A stretch of DNA of 64,000 nucleotides from RGIG8748 sp045539515 (lineage in GTDB: Bacteria > Bacillota > Clostridia > UMGS1810): contig JAZQFN010000087.1 in NCBI GenBank assembly GCA_045539515.1, positions 3,113 to 67,112 of the forward strand. Direction: 5' to 3'. This document shows, in pieces, positions 51,425 to 59,689 of the stretch. The translations under genes and the position numbers were made by a program. Under the pieces are notes generated by a model. It was not told where the DNA came from. It searched no databases and worked only from the letters and a program-made list of their open reading frames with translations. Within the stretch, counting starts at the first letter, position 1, and each line of letters opens with the position of its first letter.

Positions 51425-53509
51425 TTAAACTCCGCGATAGAAATGACCTCTGGTAAATATATCGTCGGTTTTTTCATTGTTTTTATATTTGTTGTAAATA
51501 TCTTTTATTTCTTCGGCACTTTCCAATGTAAATATGAAACGCAGTGCCGAAACCCCGCCAGGCAATTCTTCCAATCTGTCCCCCATATAAACCGGAGCAC
51601 TGTTGTACAGAACATTGGTGCAGGTAAGCTTGTCTGTAAACAGGGGGAAGTAAACTCCCTTTCTGTCTTTAAGATAGTATACCCCATCCGTGCACGAGCA
51701 TCCTTGCATTGCTGACTTTACCGCGCAGTTCTGAACTGTCATAACCGGGATTCTTCCGTATGCTATAACCTCTGCAGGAAGGGTAAGCTTAATAGCTGAA
51801 ATCTGCCTTATGTTCATTTCCGGGGAAAGGCATACCGAAACGGCTCCCATACATTTAAGCTGATTAACGGAATGGGAATTAAAGGCATTTATCCTGAAAT
51901 CCGCCGTAACCTCCTTGCCCTCAAAAGTTTTAAATTGAGAAAGATTTGAAATATATATTTCCCGGGGAAGAGCATCACCGGCAAATTTTCTGTTATCCCG
52001 CATTATAGGCGGTGCAACAAGTGCAATCCTTTCGAGATATTTATCAAAAAAAGCTTTGTTTCGGATATACAATCCGTAAGGAACAAGGATTTTGTCGAAC
52101 CCTGCCTCAAGAGCTGCCAATGCCTGAGCCGTGTTTCTTACCTCGGCATTATACATAACCTTATCTTTTTTATCCGGATAAGCTGTTACCGGTTTAAACG
52201 GATATACCCCATCGCCATTTCTTATGGCGGATAGTTCAGACTCAAGTTCATTAAGTGCTCTCCTGCGAAGGTCATTTATTTCCTTTACGGGGAGGCTGAG
52301 TCCGTCTTTAATATCCGCTGTAAATTCACCAAGCACAAAGGGCGTGGAGCCGGTTTTTAAAATCTGTGCCTTTACCCTTTGGGAATCAAGACTCACATTA
52401 AGAGCCTTTTCACTTAAGACCTCACCTTTCACGGTTACGGTTTTCCCTTTGGCACATACCGTAAGAACCATTGGTGAGGCATCATCCAAAGTAACCTTTG
52501 CATCAAAGGTAATCTTTTGGGAAGATTTTACTGCAAGCTCTTCTGCTCTTGCAAGAACAGCAGGGTCTATTTTATCATATACGCTGTCATTGTTCCTGTC
52601 ATAGTTAAGCATATGTCTGCCGGTGTTTTCCTCAAGATAGCCTTTGGTAAATCCGCTTCTGCTGAATATGGATTTAAGCGCATTGTAATCTTCCTTTGAA
52701 ACCGTGCCGCCGTTTCTGTATTTATCATAAACAGAAGTAACAAGGGACACATATTCAATGCTTTTCATTCTGCCTTCAATTTTAAGAGATTTTACGCCGC
52801 ATTCCTTAAGAGTTCTCATTTCATCTATGAGGCACAAATCCTTAAGACTGAGAAGATACTTATCCTTTTGGCTTAAAGGCTTTTTCGAAGAATCGCAAAG
52901 TGTATATGGAAGTCTGCAAGGCTGTGCACAGGCTCCGCGGTTGCCGCTTCGGGCACCCAGGAAACTGCTCATAAGGCACTGACCGCTGTAGCTCATACAA
53001 AGAGCCCCGTGAACAAAAACCTCAAGCTCAATATCCACATTTTGGGAAATATTCTTTATCTCGGCAAAGCTGAGTTCTCTGGAAAGAACCACACGGGAAA
53101 ACCCAAGTTCTTTTGCAAGGCGTGCACCGTCCGCATTGTGAATGGTCATCTGGGTACTTGCGTGAACCTCAAAATCCGGAAAGCTTTCCTTAATCATTTT
53201 AAGCACGCCAAGGTCCTGAATAATAAGTGCATCCGCCTGATTTTCATAAAGAAACTTAACAAAGTCATACACTTGGGAAAGCTCGCTGTCCGATATAATG
53301 GTGTTTACCGTAACATATACCTTGGCACCGTAAAGATGAGCATAACGTATGGCTTCGATAATTTCCTCGTCGGAAAAGTTAACTGCATTCTTACGTGCAC
53401 TAAAGGCTTTGCCGCCTATGTACACCGCATCGGCACCATTGTTTACGGCAGCTTTTAACGTGGCAAGACTACCTGCCGGAGAAAGTATTTCGAATTGATT
53501 ATCCGGCAT
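51425..53509 (-). CDS. U32-family peptidase-like protein
   Basis: 694 residues. The U32 region near 170-190 holds EVFVHGALCMSYSGQCLMSSFLGARSGNRGACAQPCRLPY, the family signature with clustered cysteines; the N-terminal barrel is ILSPAGSLATLKAAVNNGADAVYIGG. The C-terminal half contains ITFDAKVTLDD and the long non-catalytic domain seen in the RlhA/YhbU-type members, several of which act in rRNA or tRNA hydroxylation rather than proteolysis. Cytosolic. It starts the dut-maf-mre cluster, 43 bases before dut. Confidence 0.92.
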   Translation of the reverse strand: MPDNQFEILSPAGSLATLKAAVNNGADAVYIGGKAFSARKNAVNFSDEEIIEAIRYAHLYGAKVYVTVNTIISDSELSQVYDFVKFLYENQADALIIQDLGVLKMIKESFPDFEVHASTQMTIHNADGARLAKELGFSRVVLSRELSFAEIKNISQNVDIELEVFVHGALCMSYSGQCLMSSFLGARSGNRGACAQPCRLPYTLCDSSKKPLSQKDKYLLSLKDLCLIDEMRTLKECGVKSLKIEGRMKSIEYVSLVTSVYDKYRNGGTVSKEDYNALKSIFSRSGFTKGYLEENTGRHMLNYDRNNDSVYDKIDPAVLARAEELAVKSSQKITFDAKVTLDDASPMVLTVCAKGKTVTVKGEVLSEKALNVSLDSQRVKAQILKTGSTPFVLGEFTADIKDGLSLPVKEINDLRRRALNELESELSAIRNGDGVYPFKPVTAYPDKKDKVMYNAEVRNTAQALAALEAGFDKILVPYGLYIRNKAFFDKYLERIALVAPPIMRDNRKFAGDALPREIYISNLSQFKTFEGKEVTADFRINAFNSHSVNQLKCMGAVSVCLSPEMNIRQISAIKLTLPAEVIAYGRIPVMTVQNCAVKSAMQGCSCTDGVYYLKDRKGVYFPLFTDKLTCTNVLYNSAPVYMGDRLEELPGGVSALRFIFTLESAEEIKDIYNKYKNNEKTDDIFTRGHFYRGV

Positions 53510-53735
53510 AATCTGCCCTCCTTTTTCAGCATAAAAAACACCTATTCTATTATATCATCACCTATTATACTACACATTTTCAAAAAAGAACAGTATTTTT
53601 GCAAAATTTTTATAATTTTTTTTACATTTTTATACAGTAAATTCATTTACGTATTTTAAGTAAGACAGTTTCTTCTTTTGTTGATGATGCACATATAAAA
53701 AAACATCCTGAAAAACAATTTATTCAAAATTTTTG

Positions 53736-53764
53736 TAGACAAATCATAAAATATATGATAAAAT
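53736..53764 (+). promoter_or_regulatory. promoter of the T-box-controlled gene
   Basis: TAGACA, 17-base spacer, TAAAAT. Transcription would begin near 53771, just 5' of the T-box stem I. Confidence 0.65.
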
Positions 53765-53774
53765 ACCTTGTATA

Positions 53775-54041
53775 AATGCGATGATGGGGACAAAGTCCTG
53801 TCAGGTGATGCTAAGAGAGCTGTTGGTTGCTGCAAAACAGCGTTCACGGACAGATGACGAACTCACCCCTGAGCAGTCAGTTGAAAGCCCTCAGGGCAAG
53901 TAGATGCGACCGGGCTTCTCACCGTTATCAGGAGAAGGTATTGTTGGATACCTTATAATGCACAGATATTTATATCTTAGAGTGTATATATTTCTATCCA
54001 AAGATATCTCCTGCTACGGACTCCCGTTTGCAGGAGTTTTT
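53775..54041 (+). ncRNA. T-box leader RNA with leucine (CUC) specifier and degenerate T-box
   Basis: Conserved T-box leader blocks in order: GGGGACAAAGTC, AAGAGAGCTGTTGGTTGC plus TGCAAAACAGC (stem I distal loops), GAACTCACCCCTGAG (specifier loop, CTC at 53862-53864 = Leu), AGTAG (53899-53903), and GACCGG with CACCGTTA (stem II/pseudoknot region). A terminator hairpin follows (54008-54041). The expected T-box UGGNACCGCG is not found; where it should sit the sequence is AGAGTGTATATATTTC (53979-53994), so tRNA-acceptor pairing may be lost. CAGGAG (53929-53934) can pair with the terminator 5' strand CTCCTG, a possible alternative antiterminator. T-box confidence is high for stem I and the pseudoknot, uncertain for function. 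Bases 53510-53735, before the promoter, show nothing else recognisable. Confidence 0.85.
54008..54041 (+). terminator. T-box-associated transcription terminator
   Basis: CTCCTGC and GCAGGAG (15-base loop) followed by TTTTT, directly before the ribosome-binding site of the downstream gene. Confidence 0.85.
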
Positions 54042-54069
54042 ATTTGGAAAAGGAAAGGATTTGAACATT

Positions 54070-56595
54070 ATGAAAATTGCATTTTCAACCCTGGGATGTC
54101 CCAATTACAGTTGGAAAGATATCCGAGCTATGGCAAAGGATCTGGGCTTTGAAGGTATTGAAGTACGCGATATAGGCGACGAAAGAACCTCTTCCCCATT
54201 TTCTCCGGAAAACTGCGAGGAAACTATTAAAAAGCTCCGTGCTTCCAATCTGGAAGTGCCCTGTCTTTCCACGGGCTGTGTTTTAAAAGACACCGACAAA
54301 AGAGAAGAGAACACCGCAGAAATAGAAAAGTATATAGAAGTTGCCGCTAAAATCGGCACACCCTTTATAAGAATTCTGGGCGACCGTAAGGCAGGCCCCG
54401 AAGGTGAAGTGGACGATGCTTTGGTAGCAGAAGAGCTTAAGCGCTATGTGCCCAAGGCAGAACAGTTCGGTGTAACTCTTCTTGTGGAAACCAACGGTGT
54501 GTACGCAGATACAGAAAGACTTTGTAACCTCTTAAACGAAATTGCCAGCGACAATGTGGCAGCTTTGTGGGATGTACATCACCCTTACAGATACTTTGGC
54601 GAAACTCCCGAAAAAACCCTTACAAACCTTGGTGCATACATAAAGTATATACACATAAAGGACTCCGTAATAGATGAAAACGGCAATGTGGCATACAGAA
54701 TGCTCGGCGAGGGCGACCTTCCCATAGATGCAATTATGTCTGCTCTGCGCTCCATAAACTACGAAGGCTATGTTACTTTAGAATGGGTAAAGCAATGGGC
54801 GGAGGATCTCTTAAGTGCAGGTATAGTATTCCCCCAGTATGTGGACTATATGGCAAAATACCGCGACTCCAACACTTCCAAGGGCGTGCTCTACGACAAC
54901 TTAAGAGGCACAGGTAAGTATGTGTGGAAGAAAAACAACTTAATTGACCTTACCTTTCCTCAGGTTCTTGACCGTATGGTGGAAGAATTCCCCGACCAGT
55001 ACGCATTCAGATACACAACTTTAGACTACACAAGAACCTACAGCCAGTTCAGAGATGATGTGGACGACTTTGCAAGAGCGCTTATTGCTCTGGGTGTACG
55101 CAGAGGTGACCACGTGGCAATATGGGCTACAAACGTGCCTGCCTGGTACATCACCTTCTGGGCAACGGTTAAAATCGGTGCTGTTCTTGTAACCGTTAAT
55201 ACTGCATATAAAATTTATGAAGCCGAATATCTTTTAAGACAGTCCGACACACATACTCTGGTAATGGTAGACGGCTATAAGGATTCCAACTACATAGACA
55301 TTATGCAGAAGCTCTGCCCCGAACTTGCAACTCACGAAGCGGGCAAGCCTCTCCATTCCAAAAAGTTGCCTTTCTTAAGAAACATAATCACCTATGACTG
55401 CGAAATGCCCGGTGCAATTAAATGGGAGGATGCCTTTAAGCTCAAAGACAACACACCCTACGAAGAGGTACTCCGCAGACAGATGAGCATAAACAAGCAC
55501 GATGTTTGCAACATTCAGTATACATCCGGTACTACAGGCTTCCCCAAGGGCGTTATGCTCACCCACTACAATGTAGTAAATAACGGTAAAGCAATCGGTG
55601 ACTGCATGGACCTTTCCACAGCGGACAGAATGATGATTCAGGTGCCAATGTTCCACTGCTTCGGCATGGTGCTTGCAATGACAGCATCCATGACCCATGG
55701 TGTAACAATGTCCCCCATTCCTGCATTCTCCCCAAGAAGAGGCCTTGACTGCATAAACAAAGAAAAGATTACCTGCTTCCACGGTGTACCTACAATGTTT
55801 ATAGCAATGCTCGGTCACGAAGACTTCGAAAAGACGGATTTCTCCCATATGAGAACAGGTATTATGGCAGGATCTCCCTGTCCCATACAGACCATGAAGG
55901 AAGTTATCGAAAAGATGAATATGCCTGAAATCTGTATAACATACGGACAGACAGAAGCCTCACCTGCTACCACAATGAGTAAGACAACCGACTCCATAGA
56001 AACCAGAGTTAACACCGTTGGTGCACCGATATTTGGTGTGGAATGTAAGATTATAGACCCCGAAACAGGCGAAGAACTCCCCGACAATGTAGACGGCGAA
56101 TTTGTGGCAAGGGGATACAACATAATGAAGGGTTACTACAAAATGCCCGAAGCTACGGCTGTTGCCATTGACTCCGAGGGTTGGCTCCATTCCGGTGACC
56201 TTGCAAGACGTACTCCCGAAGGCTACTACAAAATTACCGGACGCATAAAAGATATGATAATCCGCGGCGGCGAAAACCTTTATCCCAAGGAAATTGAAGA
56301 CTTCCTCTACACACATCCCGATGTAAAGGATGTACAGGTAATAGGTGTTCCCGATAAGCAATACGGCGAAGAAGCCATGGCTTGCGTAATTCCCAAGGAA
56401 GGCTCCACCATTACCGAAGAGGATTTAAGACAATATTCCATGGAAAATATGGCAAAACACAAAGTGCCCAGATACTTCCGTTTTGTGAATTCATTCCCAA
56501 TGAATGCTGCAGGTAAAATACTTAAGTATAAAATGCGCGAAGAAGCCATAGAATATTTGGGATTGCAGGATGCCAGCAAAATTGTAACAGCGTAA
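54070..56595 (+). CDS. TIM-barrel epimerase-like domain fused to acyl-CoA synthetase
   Basis: 841 residues. N-terminal ~270 residues are an AP-endonuclease-2-like TIM barrel (STLGCPNYSWKDIRAMAKDLGFEGIEVRDIGD; VETNGVYADT; WDVHHPYRYFG; YIHIKDS; TLEWVKQW), with metal-binding residues largely in place. The rest (about 290-841) is an AMP-forming acyl-CoA synthetase: YTSGTTGFPKGVMLTHYN (P-loop), YGQTEASPATTMS, GWLHSGDLARRTPEGYYKITGRIKDMIIRGGENLYPKEIE and AGKILKYKMRE with the catalytic Lys. It may activate an acid linked to the barrel's product. Start: the ATG at 54070 with AGGAAAGGA upstream is taken, because the longer frame begins within the terminator. The Leu T-box suggests a branched-chain acid as a possible substrate (inference). 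Confidence 0.9.
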   Translation: MKIAFSTLGCPNYSWKDIRAMAKDLGFEGIEVRDIGDERTSSPFSPENCEETIKKLRASNLEVPCLSTGCVLKDTDKREENTAEIEKYIEVAAKIGTPFIRILGDRKAGPEGEVDDALVAEELKRYVPKAEQFGVTLLVETNGVYADTERLCNLLNEIASDNVAALWDVHHPYRYFGETPEKTLTNLGAYIKYIHIKDSVIDENGNVAYRMLGEGDLPIDAIMSALRSINYEGYVTLEWVKQWAEDLLSAGIVFPQYVDYMAKYRDSNTSKGVLYDNLRGTGKYVWKKNNLIDLTFPQVLDRMVEEFPDQYAFRYTTLDYTRTYSQFRDDVDDFARALIALGVRRGDHVAIWATNVPAWYITFWATVKIGAVLVTVNTAYKIYEAEYLLRQSDTHTLVMVDGYKDSNYIDIMQKLCPELATHEAGKPLHSKKLPFLRNIITYDCEMPGAIKWEDAFKLKDNTPYEEVLRRQMSINKHDVCNIQYTSGTTGFPKGVMLTHYNVVNNGKAIGDCMDLSTADRMMIQVPMFHCFGMVLAMTASMTHGVTMSPIPAFSPRRGLDCINKEKITCFHGVPTMFIAMLGHEDFEKTDFSHMRTGIMAGSPCPIQTMKEVIEKMNMPEICITYGQTEASPATTMSKTTDSIETRVNTVGAPIFGVECKIIDPETGEELPDNVDGEFVARGYNIMKGYYKMPEATAVAIDSEGWLHSGDLARRTPEGYYKITGRIKDMIIRGGENLYPKEIEDFLYTHPDVKDVQVIGVPDKQYGEEAMACVIPKEGSTITEEDLRQYSMENMAKHKVPRYFRFVNSFPMNAAGKILKYKMREEAIEYLGLQDASKIVTA

Positions 56596-56612
56596 TATAA
56601 CCGTACATTAAA

Positions 56613-56658
56613 TGCCGATATCCCTCGCAAATACTCAAGGGTATCGGCATCAATTTTT
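56613..56658 (+). terminator. terminator of the fusion gene
   Basis: TGCCGATATCCCT pairs with AGGGTATCGGCA (one mismatch at ATA/T), 12-base loop, followed by AATTTTTAT. Confidence 0.8.
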
Positions 56659-56678
56659 ATAATAAAAGGAGAATGAAT

Positions 56679-57266
56679 ATGCAGGAAAAAACTTTTTTTA
56701 CAGGCAAAAACATTGCTATTATAGCCGTAATAGCCGTAGTACTGATACTTATAGTATCCTTTGTAAGTTCATATAATTCATTGGCAAGCAAAAAGGAAGA
56801 AACAGAAGAAAAGCTCTCTGTAATTGATGTACAGCTTAAAAGACGTGCAGACCTTATACCCAACCTTGTAAGCACGGTTAAAGGCTACGCAAAGCACGAA
56901 ACAGAGGCTATAGATGCAGTAACAGAAGCCAGAACCAAGTACGGCTCTGCAACAACTACCGAAGAAAAGGCGGCAGCAGACGGCGAGCTTTCAAGTGCAA
57001 TATCACGTCTTCTGGTAATTGCAGAAAACTATCCTGATTTAAAGGCCGATGCCAACTTCAGACAGCTTGCAGACGAGCTCTCCGGTACGGAAAACCGTAT
57101 TGCTGTAGCAAGAAAGGATTACAATGAATCCGCAAAGGAATATAACACCAAACTGGTAAGATTCCCCTCTAACCTTATAGCAGGCATGTTCGGATTTGAA
57201 AAGGTAGCATACTTTGAAGCAAGTGAATCTGACAAGGCTGTACCTAAGGTGGATTTCGATGATTAA
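56679..57266 (+). CDS. LemA family protein
   Basis: 195 residues: N-terminal membrane helix (IAIIAVIAVVLILIVSFV) then the LemA helical domain with SYNSLASKKEETEEKLSVIDVQLKRRADLIPNLVSTVKGYAKHE, IAVARKDYNESAKEYNTKLVRFPSN and GMFGFEKVAYFEA, all conserved. Function unsettled; membrane-anchored, facing outward or inward unclear. The ATG at 56679 is placed ideally after AAAGGAG, whereas 56673 is too close. It overlaps the TPM gene by 8 bases, a recurrent pair. Confidence 0.95.
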   Translation: MQEKTFFTGKNIAIIAVIAVVLILIVSFVSSYNSLASKKEETEEKLSVIDVQLKRRADLIPNLVSTVKGYAKHETEAIDAVTEARTKYGSATTTEEKAAADGELSSAISRLLVIAENYPDLKADANFRQLADELSGTENRIAVARKDYNESAKEYNTKLVRFPSNLIAGMFGFEKVAYFEASESDKAVPKVDFDD

Positions 57267-58005
57267 AAAAATTCTTGCTGTTATTTGTGCAATATATGTT
57301 GTAAGCATAAGTGCATTTGCACTGCCCTCTCCCACCAATGAATTCTATGTAAATGACTTTGCAGGTGTTCTTGATGCCAATGTAGAGAAGCATATTGTAA
57401 ATATGTCTGCCCTTATAGAAAAGGAAACCGGTGCTCAGCTTGTTGTGGTAACGGTGGAAAGTCTTGAGGGTATGGCGGATACACAATATGCTCTGGAGCT
57501 TGGCAGAGAGTGGGGAATCGGCGATGAAGAAAAAGACAACGGATTTCTTATGCTGATATCCACGGGCGACGGCGCACTTCGGTTTGAAGTGGGCTACGGT
57601 CTGGAAGGCGCATTGCCCGACGGCAAATGCGGCAGAATTCAGGACGAATATATGATACCTTTCCTCACAGACGGCAAAAGAGATTTCTCCAATGCTGTTC
57701 TTAAAGGCTATGACCAGATTGTAGCCGAGGTTTGCAACGAGTACGGTATAGATATCCCCAAAGAGGTTGATGCAACCCCGTTAAAGGAAGATAACAGCGG
57801 CTTAATAAAGGCTGTTGTAGTAATAGTCCTTTTGGTGATAATTGTTATAATACAGATTAAATCCCCTCCGTCTGCACGGGCTACGAGATTTATATTTTTC
57901 CCAGGTCCCGGAGGCTTTGGCGGTCACGGCGGTGGCTTTGGCGGAGGAGGCTTCTCCGGTGGCGGAGGAAGCTTCGGCGGCGGAGGAAGCAGCAGAAGAT
58001 TTTAG
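57259..58005 (+). CDS. TPM-domain (YgcG-like) protein with Gly-rich tail
   Basis: 248 residues: signal peptide (ILAVICAIYVVSISAFA), TPM domain (about 25-150, FYVNDFAGVLDANVEKHIVNM, VVVTVESLEGM, GREWGIGDEEKDNGFLMLIS, LRFEVGYGLEGALPDGKCGRI), one membrane helix (VVVIVLLVIIVIIQI) and a C-terminal tail of Gly/Ser repeats (GFGGHGGGFGGGGFSGGGGS). The Gly-rich tail is typical of YgcG. Membrane-anchored and possibly exported; paired with LemA. Start: ATG at 57259 overlaps the LemA stop; the longer frame is not preferred. Confidence 0.93.
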   Translation: MIKKILAVICAIYVVSISAFALPSPTNEFYVNDFAGVLDANVEKHIVNMSALIEKETGAQLVVVTVESLEGMADTQYALELGREWGIGDEEKDNGFLMLISTGDGALRFEVGYGLEGALPDGKCGRIQDEYMIPFLTDGKRDFSNAVLKGYDQIVAEVCNEYGIDIPKEVDATPLKEDNSGLIKAVVVIVLLVIIVIIQIKSPPSARATRFIFFPGPGGFGGHGGGFGGGGFSGGGGSFGGGGSSRRF

Positions 58006-58016
58006 CAGTAACACAA

Positions 58017-58052
58017 AAAGCTCACTTCGGTATAATATCCGTTGTGAGCTTT
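58017..58052. terminator. bidirectional terminator between convergent genes
   Basis: AAAGCTCAC and GTGAGCTTT with an 18-base loop and T runs on both sides, between the TPM and SLOG-like genes. Confidence 0.75.
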
Positions 58053-58058
58053 GTTGTA

Positions 58059-58475
58059 TTATAGGCTTATTGTAATTAAATCTCTATCCTGTATTTTAAG
58101 CGGCATATCACATTTTGAATGTTTGTAATAGCATATAATTATGTCGGCTTTTGCAATCAGATAGTCATTGCATTTTTGTTTTGCTGTATTTCTGTTTTGA
58201 GGTTCTATGCTTCCGCGAAGCATAACATCATAGTTTCCTTTCTCGTATCCGGGAGCAATATACTCCATAGCAGAAAGATATATAATATGGGGATAGTCCT
58301 TCTTGTACTCCTCGATAATTCTTTTGCACAAAAGACCATAATCGCTGTATCCGTCTGAGATAAAAACAACCCTGCCGTCCCTTAAAAGATACTCTGTGAC
58401 ATTTCTGATTTTTTCTTCCAGAAAAAGGACATCGGCATCTATAACACATTCATCACCGCAAAAACATGCTATCAC
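58059..58475 (-). CDS. SLOG-like (DUF1273-type) small protein
   Basis: 138 residues. It resembles the DUF1273/SLOG group: VIACFCGDECVIDADVLFLEEKIRNVTEYLL near the N-terminus where those proteins have a CCFTGHR-type start, then FISDGYSDYGLLCKRIIEEYKKDYPHIIYLSA and ADIIICYYKHSKC near the end. The substrate-binding motif of typical family members is replaced (GDEC rather than GHR), so a nucleotide-binding role is uncertain. The longest frame begins at 58550, but GGAGG is placed 7 bases before the GTG at 58475. The gene is behind a strong promoter, a 180-base leader and a terminator-like hairpin, implying transcription-level control. Confidence 0.6.
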   Translation of the reverse strand: MIACFCGDECVIDADVLFLEEKIRNVTEYLLRDGRVVFISDGYSDYGLLCKRIIEEYKKDYPHIIYLSAMEYIAPGYEKGNYDVMLRGSIEPQNRNTAKQKCNDYLIAKADIIICYYKHSKCDMPLKIQDRDLITISL

Positions 58476-58490
58476 AGTAATTCCTCCAAT

Positions 58491-58517
58491 AAAAAAAGGT
58501 GCACCCGAGAGTGCACC
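58491..58517 (-). terminator. conditional terminator just before the SLOG-like gene
   Basis: GGTGCAC and GTGCACC with a six-base loop and a seven-T run on the minus strand, 15 bases before the GTG start codon. AGAGTG (58508-58513 on the plus strand) in its stem can alternatively pair with CACTCT (58531-58536), giving an antiterminator. Confidence 0.75.
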
Positions 58518-58654
58518 CCAAAAAACGTAACACTCTGCATAATGCACCACACATCATCAACTACGCCAAAAAAGGGAAAGTCAAAAACAGAGGTACGCTT
58601 TTTACTAAAAGCGTAACCCTTCTTTGGCATAAATATTAAAAATGATATGTGGTG
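58518..58654 (-). ncRNA. unassigned structured leader RNA of the SLOG-like gene
   Basis: The transcript forms a rod of three helices. P1: 58545-58557 with 58642-58654, 13 pairs all allowed (one G-U). P2: 58565-58576 with 58617-58628, 12 pairs (one G-U). P3: GGTACGCTTTT (58592-58602) with AAAAGCGTAACC (58607-58618), one bulge. Internal loops sit between P1 and P2 and between P2 and P3. A TGCAT/ATGCA hairpin and the terminator follow. I could not match it to any riboswitch class I know (checked by eye: fluoride, purine, TPP, SAM, cobalamin, lysine, guanidine, c-di-GMP). It could also be a stable palindrome. A metabolite sensor or protein-binding leader is inferred. Confidence 0.6.
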
Positions 58655-58659
58655 ATTAT

Positions 58660-58688
58660 ATTATAGCACAATTTGATTGTTTTTACAA
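58660..58688 (-). promoter_or_regulatory. promoter of the SLOG leader
   Basis: Minus-strand TTGTAA, 17 bases, perfect TATAAT; start near 58653, exactly at the 5' side of P1. Confidence 0.75.
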
Positions 58689-58700
58689 GAAATTTTTATA

Positions 58701-58730
58701 AAAAAGCAGAAGCCGAAGCTTCTGCTTTTT
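58701..58730 (-). terminator. terminator after the epimerase-toroid operon
   Basis: AAAAAGCAGAAGC, loop of four, GCTTCTGCTTTTT. It lies 3' of the minus-strand epimerase gene ending at 58815. Confidence 0.85.
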
Positions 58731-58752
58731 TAATGAGAATCTCATTTGTATG

Positions 58753-58785
58753 GAAGATTCTTCACTTCGCTTACAATGACATATT
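58753..58785 (+). repeat. dispersed palindromic repeat, copy 5
   Basis: GAAGATTCTTCACTTCGCTT followed by ACAATGACATATT. Confidence 0.75.
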
Positions 58786-58814
58786 TTTAATAAATATTCC
58801 GTTCGGGATGATAT

Positions 58815-59675
58815 TTATTCTTCAATCATATCCGCAAGTTTTCTTGCTGATTTGGAAAGCTCCTTAATACCTTCAAACACATTTTCTTCGTTATATGCTT
58901 TAAGGTACTGGTCTGCCTCCAGGGTGATGTAGCCATCATATTCTATTTCCTTAAGTGCCTTTGCAATGGCATCAAAATCCATATCCATGCTAAAGGGTAT
59001 CTGGTGGCTGTCGTGCCAACGGTCGTTGTCGTGCACGTGGAGAGCCTTAAGCCTCTTTCCCAGTGCCTTTATCATACCGGGAGCAGATGACATATCTCCC
59101 ATCATTTCCGCATGACCCAAGTCAAGGCATGCCACGAGGTACTCATCATTTACCACATCAAGATGTTTGTTAAAATCCTCCGCTGTGGCACAGGCGGAAA
59201 AGCTCGCTCTGTCGGTTGCATCATCCCACTGCCACATATTTTCCGTGGCGATTTTTACACCGCACTCTTTGGCAAAGGGTAAAAGGTCAAAAAACATCTC
59301 TGCATTTTCTTCGGCAGACTTGTAGTTGTCGGGGTGGATAACGCAAATCTTTCCGCCGGCTTCTGCGGTACATTCTATGGCACGCTTCTGCAGGTCAAGT
59401 ATTTCCTTTATACGTACGGGAAACGGTGCATGGGACTGATTGCAATGTATGCCGTTGTCAAGACCTATCTGCTTTAATCTTCTTGCAAATTTAAGATAAT
59501 CATTTCCTCTTAATGGATGATTGCTTTCAACAATACACATATTTTCCCAGTCGTATCTGGCCATATCAAACATGGAAAAATCCCAGGCATCAAAGCCGGC
59601 TTTTGCTATAAGCTCTATTGCTTTTTCTTCACCTGTAATTCTTGATGCAGATGCTATTTCTGTTGATATTTTCAT
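58815..59675 (-). CDS. sugar phosphate isomerase/epimerase (TIM barrel)
   Basis: 286 residues, AP-endonuclease-2-like barrel. Metal-site segments: KIATENMWQWDD (Glu), VACLDLGHAEMMGD (Asp-x-x-His), LKALHVHDNDRWHDSHQIPF (His-x-His-x-x-Asp) and YITLEADQ (Glu). It is closest in style to the barrels at 11.9 and 26.1 kb but distinct in sequence. Likely isomerises the product of the upstream toroid enzyme, from which it is separated by 14 bases. GGGAGG precedes the ATG. Confidence 0.86.
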   Translation of the reverse strand: MKISTEIASASRITGEEKAIELIAKAGFDAWDFSMFDMARYDWENMCIVESNHPLRGNDYLKFARRLKQIGLDNGIHCNQSHAPFPVRIKEILDLQKRAIECTAEAGGKICVIHPDNYKSAEENAEMFFDLLPFAKECGVKIATENMWQWDDATDRASFSACATAEDFNKHLDVVNDEYLVACLDLGHAEMMGDMSSAPGMIKALGKRLKALHVHDNDRWHDSHQIPFSMDMDFDAIAKALKEIEYDGYITLEADQYLKAYNEENVFEGIKELSKSARKLADMIEE

Positions 59676-59689
59676 AGTATTTGCCTCCC

